Shown: in pieces, positions 1-9,833 of the stretch
Layout of the letters: each line of letters opens with the position of its first letter
Position numbering within the stretch: the stretch's first letter is position 1
Source of the DNA: CAWHMS01 sp963830495
GTDB taxonomy: Bacteria; Actinomycetota; Actinomycetes; Propionibacteriales; Nocardioidaceae
Length of the DNA stretch: 64,000 nt
Assembly (NCBI GenBank): GCA_963830495.1
Contig: CAWHMS010000004.1
Span: 213,291 to 277,290, forward strand
Reading direction: 5' to 3'
Made by a program: the position numbers and the translations under genes
Notes under the pieces: generated by a model
Seen by the model: only the letters and a program-made list of their open reading frames with translations
Database searches by the model: none
Told to the model about the DNA's origin: nothing

Positions 1-51
1 CCGCCGGAAGTCTCACCGGCGAGCTGCGACGGCGACGCGACCGCCTCTGAC

Positions 52-177
52 TCAGTGGCAGGGCCAGCTCAGCATGCCTTCAGCCAGGCACACTCGACGT
101 CGGCCGGGCCGTAGTCGGTCGAGCCGTGACAGGCTCGTGGTGGCCACCCCGACCGCGATGGTCATCAGGCGGGACAT
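52..177 (-). CDS. candidate 41-aa small protein, unknown
   Basis: This short reading frame is divergent from the antiporter gene. Its main support is a good Shine-Dalgarno match (AGAAGGAGA) a few bases before an ATG at 177. The product begins MSRLMTIAVGVATTSLSRL, a weakly hydrophobic start followed by an arginine-rich middle. I do not recognise a family. It could be a real small protein or a chance frame in high-GC DNA. The rest of 1-318 holds nothing else I can name and probably carries the antiporter promoter. Confidence 0.3.
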   Translation of the reverse strand: MSRLMTIAVGVATTSLSRLDRLRPGRRRVCLAEGMLSWPCH

Positions 178-318
178 GGGTCTCCTTCTACTTCGGGTGC
201 TGATGCGGGCGCGAACGACCTGATTCTCTACGCCGGGGCGTCGCCCCGCCGTGCAGCACAAGGCGGCGAGTCGCGGTCGCTCGGCGGAGACCTTCGCGAG
301 CCCTGCCAGACTGAGGGC

Positions 319-2181
319 GTGCACCTCGCGGTCTGGATCGTCGCGCTCGTCGCGACCGTGACCCTCTTCTCCGCGATGAGCCGCCGGGTCGGGGTTCCTG
401 AGCCGCTCGTGCTGACCGTGGTCGGGGTCATCGGGTCCTATCTTCCGTTCGTCCCCGAGTTCGACCTGACCGCGGAGATCGTCCTGGTCGGCTTCCTGCC
501 GCCGATCCTGTACGCCGCCGCGCTCCGCACGTCACTGGTGGACTTCCGGCGCAACGCCCGGCCAATCGCGCTGCTGTCGGTGGGTCTGGTCGTGGTCACC
601 ACGGTCGTGGTCGGTCTGGTCGCCTACTGGCTGCTGCCCGACGTACCTCTGGCCGCCTGCTTCGCGCTGGGCGCCGTCGTGGCACCGCCGGACGCCGTGG
701 CAGCGACCACGATCGCCCGCCGGGTCGGGATGCCCCGACGGTTGGTCACGATCCTCGAGGGGGAGAGCCTGGTCAACGACGCCACCGCCCTGGTGGCGCT
801 GCGGACTGCAGTCGCCGCGATCGGCGGGTCCGTCACCGTGCTCGAGGTGGGGTGGGACTTCATGGTTGCCGCCGTCGGCGGCATCGTCGTCGGTGTCGGC
901 GTGGCCTTCGTGTGCGGTGTGCTCCGGACGCGTATCGACGACGAGCTGGTGGACACGTCGGTGTCGCTGTTCACCCCCTTCGTGGCCTACCTGCTGGCCG
1001 AGGAGCTGCATGCTTCGGGCGTGCTCGCCGTGGTCGTCACCGGGCTGCTGCTCGCGCACAAGTCGCACCTGATGCAGAGCGCGTCGTCCCGAGTGATCGA
1101 GCGGACGACCTGGTCGACCCTGCAGTTCCTACTGGAGAACACAGTGTTCCTGGTCATCGGCCTGCAGTTCCGTCGCATCGTCGACGAGGCGCTGTCCACA
1201 GACCTGCCCACGTCGACGATCGTCGCGAGCTGTGTCGGGGTCACGCTGACGGTGATGGTGGTACGGCCGCTGTGGGTGTTCCCAGCGACGTACCTGCCCC
1301 GTTTGATCCCGTCGATCGCCGCCCGCGACCCCAACCCGCCCTGGACCTATCCGGCCGCGGTGTCCTGGGCGGGCATGCGGGGTGTGGTCACGCTGGCGGC
1401 CGCCTTCGTCATCCCGGTTGACGTCGAGCAGCGAGCCGTCCTGGTGCTGATCGCCCTCGTCGTGGTGGGTGCGACGCTGCTGGTGCAGGGCTCGACCCTG
1501 CCGTGGGTGCTGCGGCACCTCGGGGTGACCGGACCCGACCCGGCCGAGGATGCCCTGGTCGAGGCGACAGCGCGGCAGCGTGCCACGGCGGCGGGACTCG
1601 CGCGGCTTGACGAGGTGGCTGACGGTGAGCCGGACGCTGTCGTCGACCGGCTCCGGCTGGTGGCGGCGCAGCGGTCGGAGTCAGCCTGGGAGCGGCTCGG
1701 CGGGGGCGCGGAGACGCCGAGCGGGACCTACAAGCGGCTTCGGCTGGAGATGATCGAGGCCGAGCGCGCCGAGCTGATCCGGCTGCGCGACGAGGGCAAC
1801 GTCCCCGACGACATCCTTCGCCGCGTGCTGGCCCAGATCGACATCGAGGAGTCGATCATCGACCGCAGCGCGTCGGCCGACAGCGCGCAGCGCGAGATCG
1901 AGCTGACGGCGCCGGCCGGCCACACCGGGTGCGACCACATCGAAGCCCTCCAGCAGACCCCCCAGCCTCTGACGCCCGACGGGTGTGAGGAGTGCCTGGC
2001 CCAGGGCACCACGTGGGTTCACCTGCGGCTGTGTATGTCGTGCGGGCACGTCGGTTGCTGCGACTCGTCGCAGTACCGGCACGCTACGGGCCACTACCAC
2101 GACAGCGATCATCCGGTGATCCGCAGCTTCGAGCCCGGTGAGGCGTGGCGGTGGTGCTACCTCGACGAGCTTCTCGGCTGA
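319..2181 (+). CDS. CPA1-type Na+/H+ antiporter with C-terminal UBP-type zinc finger
   Basis: The protein (620 aa, GTG start) is a monovalent cation/proton antiporter of the CPA1 family, acting in the cell membrane in pH and sodium homeostasis. About twelve hydrophobic segments fill residues 1-410. They include a conserved APPDAV stretch near residue 122 and the ESLVNDATALV motif near 149-159, whose ND pair corresponds to the ion-binding carboxylate region of the family. A charged cytoplasmic tail follows. The last 85 or so residues form a Cys/His-rich UBP-type zinc finger (CDH..., CEEC, CMSCGHVGCC, H...GHYH...HP). This finger is best known from eukaryotic ubiquitin hydrolases, and fusions to bacterial antiporters occur in actinobacteria. 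The finger's role is unknown; a sensing or regulatory function is inference. Confidence 0.9.
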   Translation: MHLAVWIVALVATVTLFSAMSRRVGVPEPLVLTVVGVIGSYLPFVPEFDLTAEIVLVGFLPPILYAAALRTSLVDFRRNARPIALLSVGLVVVTTVVVGLVAYWLLPDVPLAACFALGAVVAPPDAVAATTIARRVGMPRRLVTILEGESLVNDATALVALRTAVAAIGGSVTVLEVGWDFMVAAVGGIVVGVGVAFVCGVLRTRIDDELVDTSVSLFTPFVAYLLAEELHASGVLAVVVTGLLLAHKSHLMQSASSRVIERTTWSTLQFLLENTVFLVIGLQFRRIVDEALSTDLPTSTIVASCVGVTLTVMVVRPLWVFPATYLPRLIPSIAARDPNPPWTYPAAVSWAGMRGVVTLAAAFVIPVDVEQRAVLVLIALVVVGATLLVQGSTLPWVLRHLGVTGPDPAEDALVEATARQRATAAGLARLDEVADGEPDAVVDRLRLVAAQRSESAWERLGGGAETPSGTYKRLRLEMIEAERAELIRLRDEGNVPDDILRRVLAQIDIEESIIDRSASADSAQREIELTAPAGHTGCDHIEALQQTPQPLTPDGCEECLAQGTTWVHLRLCMSCGHVGCCDSSQYRHATGHYHDSDHPVIRSFEPGEAWRWCYLDELLG

Positions 2182-2254
2182 CCGGATTGCCGTCCGGGCG
2201 AGGGGTGTCACCGAGTTCGAGGGTGGATCCGCGCTGCGTATCCTAGGCGCCACC

Positions 2255-5200
2255 ATGTCCAAGGCTGTCCCGAGGTCCACGGCCGCCTCGACGTACCCGC
2301 CCACCACTACCGGGGCCGCTGCGGCAGGGTCGGCGTACGCGATCACCTACCCGGCGGAGCTGCCCGTCTCGCAGCGGCGCGACGACATCGCCGCCGCCAT
2401 CCGGGCTCACCAGGTCGTGATCATCGCCGGCGAGACCGGCAGCGGCAAGACGACCCAGTTGCCGAAGATCTGCCTCGAGCTCGGGCGCGGCACCGACGGC
2501 CGCGTCATCGGACACACGCAGCCACGCCGGATCGCGGCGCGCAGCGTGGCCGAGCGGATCGCCGACGAGCTCGGCACCTCGCTAGGCGACGTGGTCGGCT
2601 ACACGATCCGGTTCACCGATCGATCCTCGGCCGGCACCAAGGTCAAGGTGATGACCGACGGCATCCTGCTGGCCGAGATACAGCGCGACCGGAAGCTGCG
2701 GCAGTACGACACGATCATCATCGACGAGGCGCACGAGCGCAGCCTCAACATCGACTTCCTGCTCGGCTATCTCAAGCAGCTGCTGCCGAAGCGGCCCGAT
2801 CTCAAGCTGATCATCACGTCGGCGACGATCGATCCCGAGCGCTTCTCGCGGCACTTCGGCGACGCCCCCGTCATCGAGGTCTCCGGGCGCACCTACCCGG
2901 TCGAGGTTCGGTATCGCGAGCTCGACGACGACCAGACCCAGGGAATCGTCGACGCGGTCGGAGAGCTGGTGCGCGAAGGACCGGGCGACATCTTGGTCTT
3001 CCTCTCCGGCGAGCGTGAGATCCGTGATGCTGCCGACGCACTGCGGAAGGTCCGCCCCCAGCGGGTGCTGGACGAGTTCGGCGTGCTGCCCCTCTACGCG
3101 CGGCTGTCCAGCGCCGAGCAGCACCGGGTGTTCGCCCCTCATCGACGGCGCCGGGTCGTGCTGGCGACCAACGTCGCCGAGACGTCGCTGACCGTGCCAG
3201 GCATCCATTACGTCGTCGACACCGGGCTGGCGCGCATCTCGCGCTACTCGGCTCGCACGAAGGTGCAGCGGCTGCCGATCGAGCCCATCTCCCGGGCCAG
3301 CGCCGATCAGCGCAAGGGTCGCTGCGGCCGCGTGGCGGACGGCATCTGCATCCGGTTGTACACCGAAGCCGACTTCGAGGGCAGGTCCGAGTTCACCGAG
3401 CCGGAGATCCTGCGCACCAACCTGGCGGCGGTGATCCTGCAGATGACCGCCCTTGGGCTCGGGGACATCACGCGGTTCCCCTTCCTGGAGCCGCCCGACA
3501 CCCGGAGCGTGAGCGCAGGCCTCCAGCTGCTGGAGGAGATCGGCGCCATCGGCGACGGCCGGACCCGACGGCCGCGGCTCACCCAGGTCGGACGCTCGCT
3601 GGCCCGGGTGCCGCTCGACCCGCGGCTGGGCCGGATGATGCTGGCGGCGGACGAGCTGGGCTGCCTGCGGGACGTGATCGTGATCGTGGCTGCGCTGTCC
3701 ATCCAGGACCCGCGCGAGCGGCCGATCGACGCGGAGCAGCTGGCCGACGCGAAGCATCGTCGTTTCGCCGACCCGGACTCGGACTTCGCGTCCTACCTGA
3801 ATCTGTGGCGCTACCTCAAGGAGCAGCAGCGGGAGCTGTCCTCGAGCGCCTTCCGCCGACTCTGCAGGTCCGACTACCTGAACTATCTCCGGGTCCGGGA
3901 GTGGCAAGACCTCGACGCGCAGCTGCGCCAGGTGGCCAAGCAGATCGGTCTCCGCGCCGTCGGCTCCAAGTGCCGGCGGCACGAGGAGGACGGCAAGCAG
4001 GTCGAGATCAGCTCAGCCGTGCACCGCGCCCTTCTCACCGGGCTGCTTTCCCACGTCGGACTCAAGGACGTCGAGCGCCGCGACTACCTCGGCGCGCGCG
4101 GCACCCGCTTCGCGATCTTCCCCGGATCGGCGTTGTTCAAGAAGCAGCCCGAGTTCGTCATGGCGGCCGAGCTCGTCGAGACGGGCAGGCTGTGGGCACG
4201 CGTCAACGCGAAGGTGGATCCGGCTTGGGTCGAGGATGCGGGAGCTGACCTGCTCAAGCGTTCGTACAGCGAGCCGCACTGGTCCCAGCGGCGCGCCGCG
4301 GTCATGGCCTACGAGAAAGTGACGTTGTACGGCGTACCGCTCGCCGCGGACCGGCGGATCGACTTCGCTCGGATCGAGCCCGAGACTGCCCGGCAGCTCT
4401 TCATCCGGCACGCACTCGTGCAGGGTGAGTGGCGCACCCGGCACCGGTTCGCCCGGGACAACCAGGCGCTGCTGGCCGAGGCCGAGGAGCTGGAGCACCG
4501 ATCCCGCCGCCGCGACATCGTCGTCGACGACGAGACGCTGTTCGACTTCTACGACGCACGTGTGCCCGCCCAGGTGGTCTCGGGTGCCCACTTCGACACC
4601 TGGTGGAAGGGCGCCACCCAGGCCGAGCGGGCGTCGTTGGCACTCACCTGGGACTCCCTTGTCGACGCCGGGCGAGCCGAGCTGGCGCGAGGCGAGTTCC
4701 CGGACGTGTGGCGGCTCGGCGACGACGAGCTTCCGCTCTCGTACGCATTCGAGCCCGGGGCCGTCGAAGACGGGGTCACGGTCGACATCCCGGTCGCGAC
4801 GCTCACCAGGCTCGACCCGGCCGAGTTCAGCTGGCCGGTCCCCGGGCTGCGCGAGGAGCTGGTGACCGCGCTGATCCGGTCGTTGCCCAAGCGGCTGCGG
4901 GTCAACTTCGTGCCCGCCCCCGATCACGCGCGAGCCTTTCTCGCTTCGGTGTCACCCGGGGCTGAGCCGCTGCTCGACGCGCTCGAGCGTCAGCTGCGTC
5001 GTACCACGGGGATCACCGTGCCGCGAGACGCGTGGGACCTGGCCAAGCTGGCACCGCACCTTCGTCCGACGTTCCGGGTGGTGGACGAGGCCGGCTCCGT
5101 GCTGGGTGAGGGCAAGGAGCTCGGCGTGCTCCAGCAGCAGCTGCGCGGGCAGACCGGCGACGCCATATCCGACGCCGCGGGCTCGCTCGAGCGGACCGGG

Positions 5201-6049
5201 ATGACCCGCTGGGAGCTCGACGATGTGCCTCGGGAGTTTGGGCGCACCCGCGCCGGCCACGAGGTGCGGGGCTTCCCTGCCCTGGTCGACGAGGGGGCCA
5301 GCGTCGCGCTTCGGGTCGTCTCCACCGAGCTCGAGCAGTCCGTGCTGCACCGCCGAGGTGTACGCCGGCTGCTCGTGCTGGAGCTGGCATCGCCCGGCCC
5401 GGCGCTGCTGGCCGAGCTCGACAACGCGGCGAAGCTCACGCTCGGGCTGGCGCCATATCCCGGCGTGTCGGCACTGCTCGACGACTGCATCGCCGCGGGC
5501 GTGGACGCGATCATCGAGGAGGCCGGAGGACCGGCATGGAGCCTAGCGGAGTTCGAGCGGCTCCAGACCGCCGTGGCAGCGCGTGCTCACGACCGAAGCC
5601 GGGACGTGCTGGGGCTCACGCTGGCGGCGCTGACCGCTTCTGCTGCCGTCGACCGGCGGCTCTCCGGACGAGCCGAGCTGTCGATGCTTCCTGCGCTCGC
5701 GGACATGAAGGCCCAAGCGGGCCGACTGGTCCACGAGGGTTTCGTCGCCGGGTCGGGGATCGATGCGCTGGGCCACCACCCGCGCTACTTCGCGGCCATG
5801 GAGCTGAGGCTGGACAAGCTCCGCGGCGATCCTGGTCGCGACGCCGCACTGATGGCCTCGATGGCCGGCGTGCAGGCGTCGTACCTCGACCATGTGGCGA
5901 CACTGCCGCCGGGGATGCCCGCGCCGCCTGCGCTCGAGCGGGTGCGCTGGATGCTCGAGGAGCTGCGCGTCAGTCTGTGGGGACAGCAGCTGGGTACGGC
6001 GGAGCCGATCTCTGTCGCGCGCGTCCAGCGCGCGCTAGCGGGACTGTAA
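2255..6049 (+). CDS. hrpA: ATP-dependent RNA helicase HrpA
   Basis: This is a DEAH-box (SF2) helicase of about 1264 aa, the usual length for bacterial HrpA. Walker A (GETGSGKTT) lies near residue 60 and the DEAH motif (IIIDEAHERS) near 157. The SAT motif (ITSATID) and the QRKGRCGR motif VI follow, then the helicase-associated and OB-fold regions and the long C-terminal DUF3418-type part. An upstream in-frame GTG at 2138 would overlap the antiporter gene by 44 bases, so I prefer the ATG at 2255. HrpA is thought to act in RNA remodelling and ribosome rescue. It lies 73 bases after the antiporter on the same strand. Confidence 0.93.
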   Translation: MSKAVPRSTAASTYPPTTTGAAAAGSAYAITYPAELPVSQRRDDIAAAIRAHQVVIIAGETGSGKTTQLPKICLELGRGTDGRVIGHTQPRRIAARSVAERIADELGTSLGDVVGYTIRFTDRSSAGTKVKVMTDGILLAEIQRDRKLRQYDTIIIDEAHERSLNIDFLLGYLKQLLPKRPDLKLIITSATIDPERFSRHFGDAPVIEVSGRTYPVEVRYRELDDDQTQGIVDAVGELVREGPGDILVFLSGEREIRDAADALRKVRPQRVLDEFGVLPLYARLSSAEQHRVFAPHRRRRVVLATNVAETSLTVPGIHYVVDTGLARISRYSARTKVQRLPIEPISRASADQRKGRCGRVADGICIRLYTEADFEGRSEFTEPEILRTNLAAVILQMTALGLGDITRFPFLEPPDTRSVSAGLQLLEEIGAIGDGRTRRPRLTQVGRSLARVPLDPRLGRMMLAADELGCLRDVIVIVAALSIQDPRERPIDAEQLADAKHRRFADPDSDFASYLNLWRYLKEQQRELSSSAFRRLCRSDYLNYLRVREWQDLDAQLRQVAKQIGLRAVGSKCRRHEEDGKQVEISSAVHRALLTGLLSHVGLKDVERRDYLGARGTRFAIFPGSALFKKQPEFVMAAELVETGRLWARVNAKVDPAWVEDAGADLLKRSYSEPHWSQRRAAVMAYEKVTLYGVPLAADRRIDFARIEPETARQLFIRHALVQGEWRTRHRFARDNQALLAEAEELEHRSRRRDIVVDDETLFDFYDARVPAQVVSGAHFDTWWKGATQAERASLALTWDSLVDAGRAELARGEFPDVWRLGDDELPLSYAFEPGAVEDGVTVDIPVATLTRLDPAEFSWPVPGLREELVTALIRSLPKRLRVNFVPAPDHARAFLASVSPGAEPLLDALERQLRRTTGITVPRDAWDLAKLAPHLRPTFRVVDEAGSVLGEGKELGVLQQQLRGQTGDAISDAAGSLERTGMTRWELDDVPREFGRTRAGHEVRGFPALVDEGASVALRVVSTELEQSVLHRRGVRRLLVLELASPGPALLAELDNAAKLTLGLAPYPGVSALLDDCIAAGVDAIIEEAGGPAWSLAEFERLQTAVAARAHDRSRDVLGLTLAALTASAAVDRRLSGRAELSMLPALADMKAQAGRLVHEGFVAGSGIDALGHHPRYFAAMELRLDKLRGDPGRDAALMASMAGVQASYLDHVATLPPGMPAPPALERVRWMLEELRVSLWGQQLGTAEPISVARVQRALAGL

Positions 6050-6135
6050 CCATCGCGAGGCCCGCGGCTAAACCCTGACATCCTGGGTACAACCTGGCGG
6101 AAGACCGGCGGGGGCTAGCGAGCAGCGGAGGGCAC

Positions 6136-6954
6136 ATGACGCAGGTGGAGAGCACCACCAAGCAGGTCAGCGAGAGTTCTTGGTTCGAGTACGCCGTGCG
6201 CATCGGGCTGGCCGCGTTCGGCGTGGTCCACCTGCTGATCGGCTGGCTCGCCCTGCAGCTTGCGTTCGGCGACTACGAAGGTGCCCCGGACCAGCAAGGT
6301 GCGCTGCAGATCCTGGCCGAGCAACCCGGCGGTGAGCTGATGCTGTGGGTCACCGGTGTCGGGTTGGTGTTTCTGGCGCTGTGGCAGGTGACCGAGGCAC
6401 TGTGGGGCCACACCCGCGAGGACGGCGCCAAGCGGGTGCTCAAGCGGGTCGGCTCCGCCGGCAAGGTCGTGATCTACGGGGTGCTCGGCTTTGCCGCGTT
6501 CCAGACGGCCACCCAGGCCCGCAGCGGCGGCGGATCGTCCGAGGACCAGTTCACCAAGCAGATCCTCGACCTCCCCGCGGGCCAGCTGATCGTCGCCGCG
6601 ATCGGAGTCGGCATCGTCGTGGTCGCCGCCATCCTGGTCAAGAAAGGCGTCACGGCGTCCTTCGAGAAGGACCTCCAGGCAGGCACGTTCAGCGGCACCC
6701 ACGGCAGCGCGATCAAGCGCATGGGCCAGGTCGGCTACATCGCCAAGGGGGTCGCGGTGGCGATCATCGGTGGCCTCTTCGTGTGGGCCGCGGCGACGTA
6801 CGACGCGGACAAGGCAGGCGGTCTCGACACCGCACTGCGCACGGTGCTCGAGGCGACCGGAGGACCGGTGTTGCTCGCCGTCGTCGCCGTCGGCATCGTC
6901 AGCTTCGGTGTCTACTGCTTCGCCTGGGCTCGCTACGCGGACACCACGACCTGA
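6136..6954 (+). CDS. DUF1206-family membrane protein
   Basis: The product (272 aa) is an integral membrane protein with about six hydrophobic segments arranged as three two-helix repeats. The repeats begin near residues 22, 108 and 198, with similar phrases (IGLAAFGVVHLLIG, VGSAGKVVIYGVLGF, MGQVGYIAKGVAVAIIGG). That pattern is typical of DUF1206, an actinobacterial and cyanobacterial family of unknown function. The start is supported by GGAGGG before the ATG. The stop codon TGA is the first three bases of a two-copy 22-bp repeat. Confidence 0.85.
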   Translation: MTQVESTTKQVSESSWFEYAVRIGLAAFGVVHLLIGWLALQLAFGDYEGAPDQQGALQILAEQPGGELMLWVTGVGLVFLALWQVTEALWGHTREDGAKRVLKRVGSAGKVVIYGVLGFAAFQTATQARSGGGSSEDQFTKQILDLPAGQLIVAAIGVGIVVVAAILVKKGVTASFEKDLQAGTFSGTHGSAIKRMGQVGYIAKGVAVAIIGGLFVWAAATYDADKAGGLDTALRTVLEATGGPVLLAVVAVGIVSFGVYCFAWARYADTTT

Positions 6955-6997
6955 CCGGTCGGGTCTTCCCGTTTGACCGGTCAGGTTCTTCCCCTTG
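6952..6997 (+). repeat. 22-bp repeat array, 2 copies, starts at a stop codon
   Basis: Two head-to-tail units, GACCGGTCGGGTCTTCCCGT+TT and GACCGGTCAGGTTCTTCCCC+TT, follow the DUF1206 gene. The gene's TGA overlaps the first unit. The same unit is found at 11836, 18961 and 42152. The remaining bases to 7350 (about 350) hold no gene that I can see. They probably contain the promoter and leader of the following nucleotidase gene. Confidence 0.8.
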
Positions 6998-7350
6998 GGC
7001 CAGCGAGTTGGCGGCACAACTCATCGACTGCCGGGGGCGCGACCTCGAGTGGCGGGAAAGCGCTGCCCGCAGCAGGTCAGATCAGCATTCTCCCGCCGCT
7101 CGACCTCACCGGTGTCGACCGGTCCGCGCATCGCGGCCTCCGGTCACCATGCCTGGCCGTTGAGCCGAGCCGACCTCTGACCATCAGACCTGATGTTGGG
7201 GCGCCATTGTGATCACTGCCCGTCGGCGGATACTCTGCGCCGATACGTCACGCTTCGGCCCCGGCCGGGAGCAGGAGTGACCGCACCGACCGCACTACCG
7301 CACCACCACCGCACTAGTCGACCACTCTCAGAGTCGAGCAAGGGGATCGC

Positions 7351-9203
7351 ATGTCATCGCATCACCACCGGGGGCAGGCGCGTCGCGCGAGCCTGGCCGC
7401 CATCACCGTCGGAGCTGTCGTTCTCGCGGGCGCGGGCGCCGTGGCCGGCCCTGCCTCCGGCGGGACACCCGCCGATCCGGCCGGCTCCGCTTCCGTAACA
7501 GTGGCGGCGGCCAAGCCAGACAAGCCGCAGTTCACCGACCTCCAGCTGCTGTCGTTCAACGACTACCACGGCCACCTGGAGGCCAACGATCCGCCGCTCA
7601 GCCGGACCCAGGACCCGAGCCAGACACCCGTGGGTGGCGTGGAGTACCTCGCGTCGCACATCTCCAACCTGGAGGCGGCGCATTCCGGGCCCTCCTTGAG
7701 CGTGGCAGCAGGTGACCTCATCGGTGGCTCGACGTTCCTCTCCGGCATCTTCCAGGACCAACCGTCGATCGAGTCACTGAACGAGCTCGACCTCGATGTG
7801 TCGAGCGTCGGCAACCACGAGTTCGACGAAGGCACCGACGAGCTGTTGCGGATGGTCAACGGTGGCTGTCACCCGACCATCGGCTGCTTCAAGGACCAGC
7901 AGGGCAACGACATCCCCTACGAAGGCGCGGACTTCGACTACCTCGCCGCCAACGTGGTCGAGAAGGACAGCGGGGATCCCTTCCTGCCGGCCTATGAAGT
8001 CAAGGCCGTCGACGGGGTCAAGGTCGGATTCATCGGTATGACGCTGGAGGGCACCCGCTCGCTGGTCAGCCCCACTGGTGTCGACTCTGTGGACTTCCTC
8101 GACGAGGTCACGACCGGCCAACACTTATGCCGCCCAGCTCAAGGCGCAGGGTGTCAAGGCGATCGTCGTGCTGCTGCACGAGGGCGGCAACCAAAGCGGC
8201 ACCTATGACCAGTGTGTCGGCATATCCGACCCGATCGCGACGATTGCCGGCGACCTCGACGCCGAGATCGACCTGGTCGTCACGGGGCATACTCACCAGC
8301 CCTACGTCTGCGCCATCCCCGACCCAGAGGGACAGTCGCGGATGGTGACGAGTGCCGCGTCCTTCGGCCAGGTGCTGACCGAGACGCACCTAGTCATCAA
8401 CAAGCGCAGCGGCCAGGTCGTGCGGGAGAAGGTCACCTCGACCAACCACCTCGTGACGCGTGACGTGCCGAAGGACGCCGACGAGACTTCGATCATCGAG
8501 TTCTGGAAGGCTCTCTCCGAACCGATCGCCGCACGCGTCGTCGGCACCCTGGCGCCGAACACCGACATCACGGGACACTCGAACACCTGTCGCTGCGAGG
8601 AAACCCCGATGGTCGACCTCGGTGGCGGACGCGATCCTCTGGGGGACCCAGGCGCCCGAGAACGGCGGCGCCGAGATCGCGCTCATGAACACCGGGGGTG
8701 TCCGCGCCAGCCTGCTCTACAACCAGATCACCAACGGCGAGGACCCGGGTGAGATCACCTACGCGGAGACTTACAACGTGGCTCCGTTCAACAACATCCT
8801 GGTGACCCTCGACCTGACGGGTGCGGAGATCGAGGCGGTGCTCAATCAGCAGTACCAGCCGATCTCGGACCGCGGCTCTCGGCCGATGCTGTCGCTCGGC
8901 GTTTCCGAGGGCTTCTCCTACGAGTGGGCATGGGACGGGCCGGCGCCGGCGCCAAACACCCAGCCGACGGTGCCTGGGCATGTGGTGCCAGGGTCGATGG
9001 AGTTGAACGGCGTACCTCTCGAGGCCGACGAGACCTACCGGGTGGCGACGCTCAACTTCCTCGCCGACGGTGGTGACTCGTTCACCGCCTTCTTGGCCGG
9101 CTCAGACAAGCTGGGCGCGGGGGAGGACCTGGCGAACCTGGCCGCGTATTTCGAGGCCCACCCCGGTCTCACGCCGCCACCGGACCGGATCACCGGCCTC
9201 TGA
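7351..9203 (+). pseudogene. secreted 5'-nucleotidase / 2',3'-cyclic phosphodiesterase family, two frameshifts
   Basis: Three overlapping frames together make one complete protein of about 616 aa. It has a secretion signal (residues 1-40), an N-terminal metallophosphoesterase domain and a C-terminal 5'-nucleotidase domain. Metal-binding motifs are visible: SFNDYHGHLE, AAGDLIGG, GNHEFDEG and, in the second frame, VTGHTHQPY. The third frame carries MNTGGVRASL and ends in RVATLNFLADGGDSF. Reading must shift by one extra G near 8116-8117 (between DEVTT and ANTYAAQL) and again near 8621-8622 (between PMVDL and VADAILWGTQ). Both are single G insertions and the rest looks well conserved. This is therefore either a very recent pseudogene or a sequencing error in an intact gene. 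Intact homologues release phosphate from extracellular nucleotides. Confidence 0.85.
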
Positions 9204-9220
9204 GCCGTTCCGGCTGACGC

Positions 9221-9253
9221 ACGGGCGCCCCTCCTGACCGGAGGGGCGCCCGT
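9221..9253 (+). terminator. strong stem-loop terminator after the nucleotidase gene
   Basis: A perfect 14-bp stem (ACGGGCGCCCCTCC pairing with GGAGGGGCGCCCGT) closes a 5-base loop 17 bases after the stop. There is no clear T tract, as is common in high-GC actinomycetes. Confidence 0.75.
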
Positions 9254-9354
9254 CGGTCGTGTCACACTCGACCGGGGCCTCCCGGCGGTTGGAACGTCTT
9301 CGCACGTTCCAGCGCCCGAGAACCGCAACTGCGGTCCAAGTGACGAGGTGTCGG

Positions 9355-9604
9355 TCAGCGGCTGTCGCGCTTGGCCTGGCGCTTGGCGCCCATCGAGCGC
9401 GACGACGCGTCCTTCTTCACCTGCCCGGCCGCCGTGCCGCTGCAACCGCTGACTGGCGCCGCGACGATACTCGGTGCGTGCCCGACGGATGCGACCGTGC
9501 AGGTCGAGCAGCTCGTCCTCGTCGAGCTCCGCCAGCGCGGCACGCTCGGTCTCGGCGATGAGCAGTCGCTCGGCGGTCATGGAGTTGAGGATGCGTTGGT
9601 TCAT
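9355..9604 (-). pseudogene. small helical protein gene, frameshifted
   Basis: The first part reads MNQRILNSMTAERLLIAETE and continues with an acidic helical region (LDEDELLDLHGRIRRARTEYR). The C-terminal part continues in another frame as QVKKDASSRSMGAKRQAKRD followed by a stop at 9355. The join lies somewhere in 9410-9470 and probably needs more than one base change. The N-terminal phrase and the basic tail resemble a small conserved actinobacterial protein of unknown function; that recognition is from memory and not firm. The gene is convergent with the nucleotidase gene. Confidence 0.45.
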
Positions 9605-9833
9605 GGCGCCGCCTATCACGCCGATCATGCCCGTCAGCGCTGCACTCTGCCACCGGGCCGGCCCGCCTGCCCGGGCTGCCGGGCAGTGGGACGTCGCGGC
9701 GGCGAGCGGCAGCAAACGGTCGGGTTTGCGACCGCAGATCGACCGTGTGCTGCCGCTGGGCACGCCCGAGCTCACGCAGGGCAGCTGGTGTCTACCGACT
9801 CCGGTTGCGGTGGTCGCGCCCGCATCCCGCCGG

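Noticed and set aside
2582..3982. 466-residue open frame on the minus strand
   Set aside because: Antisense to the hrpA helicase core; no domain or start signal.
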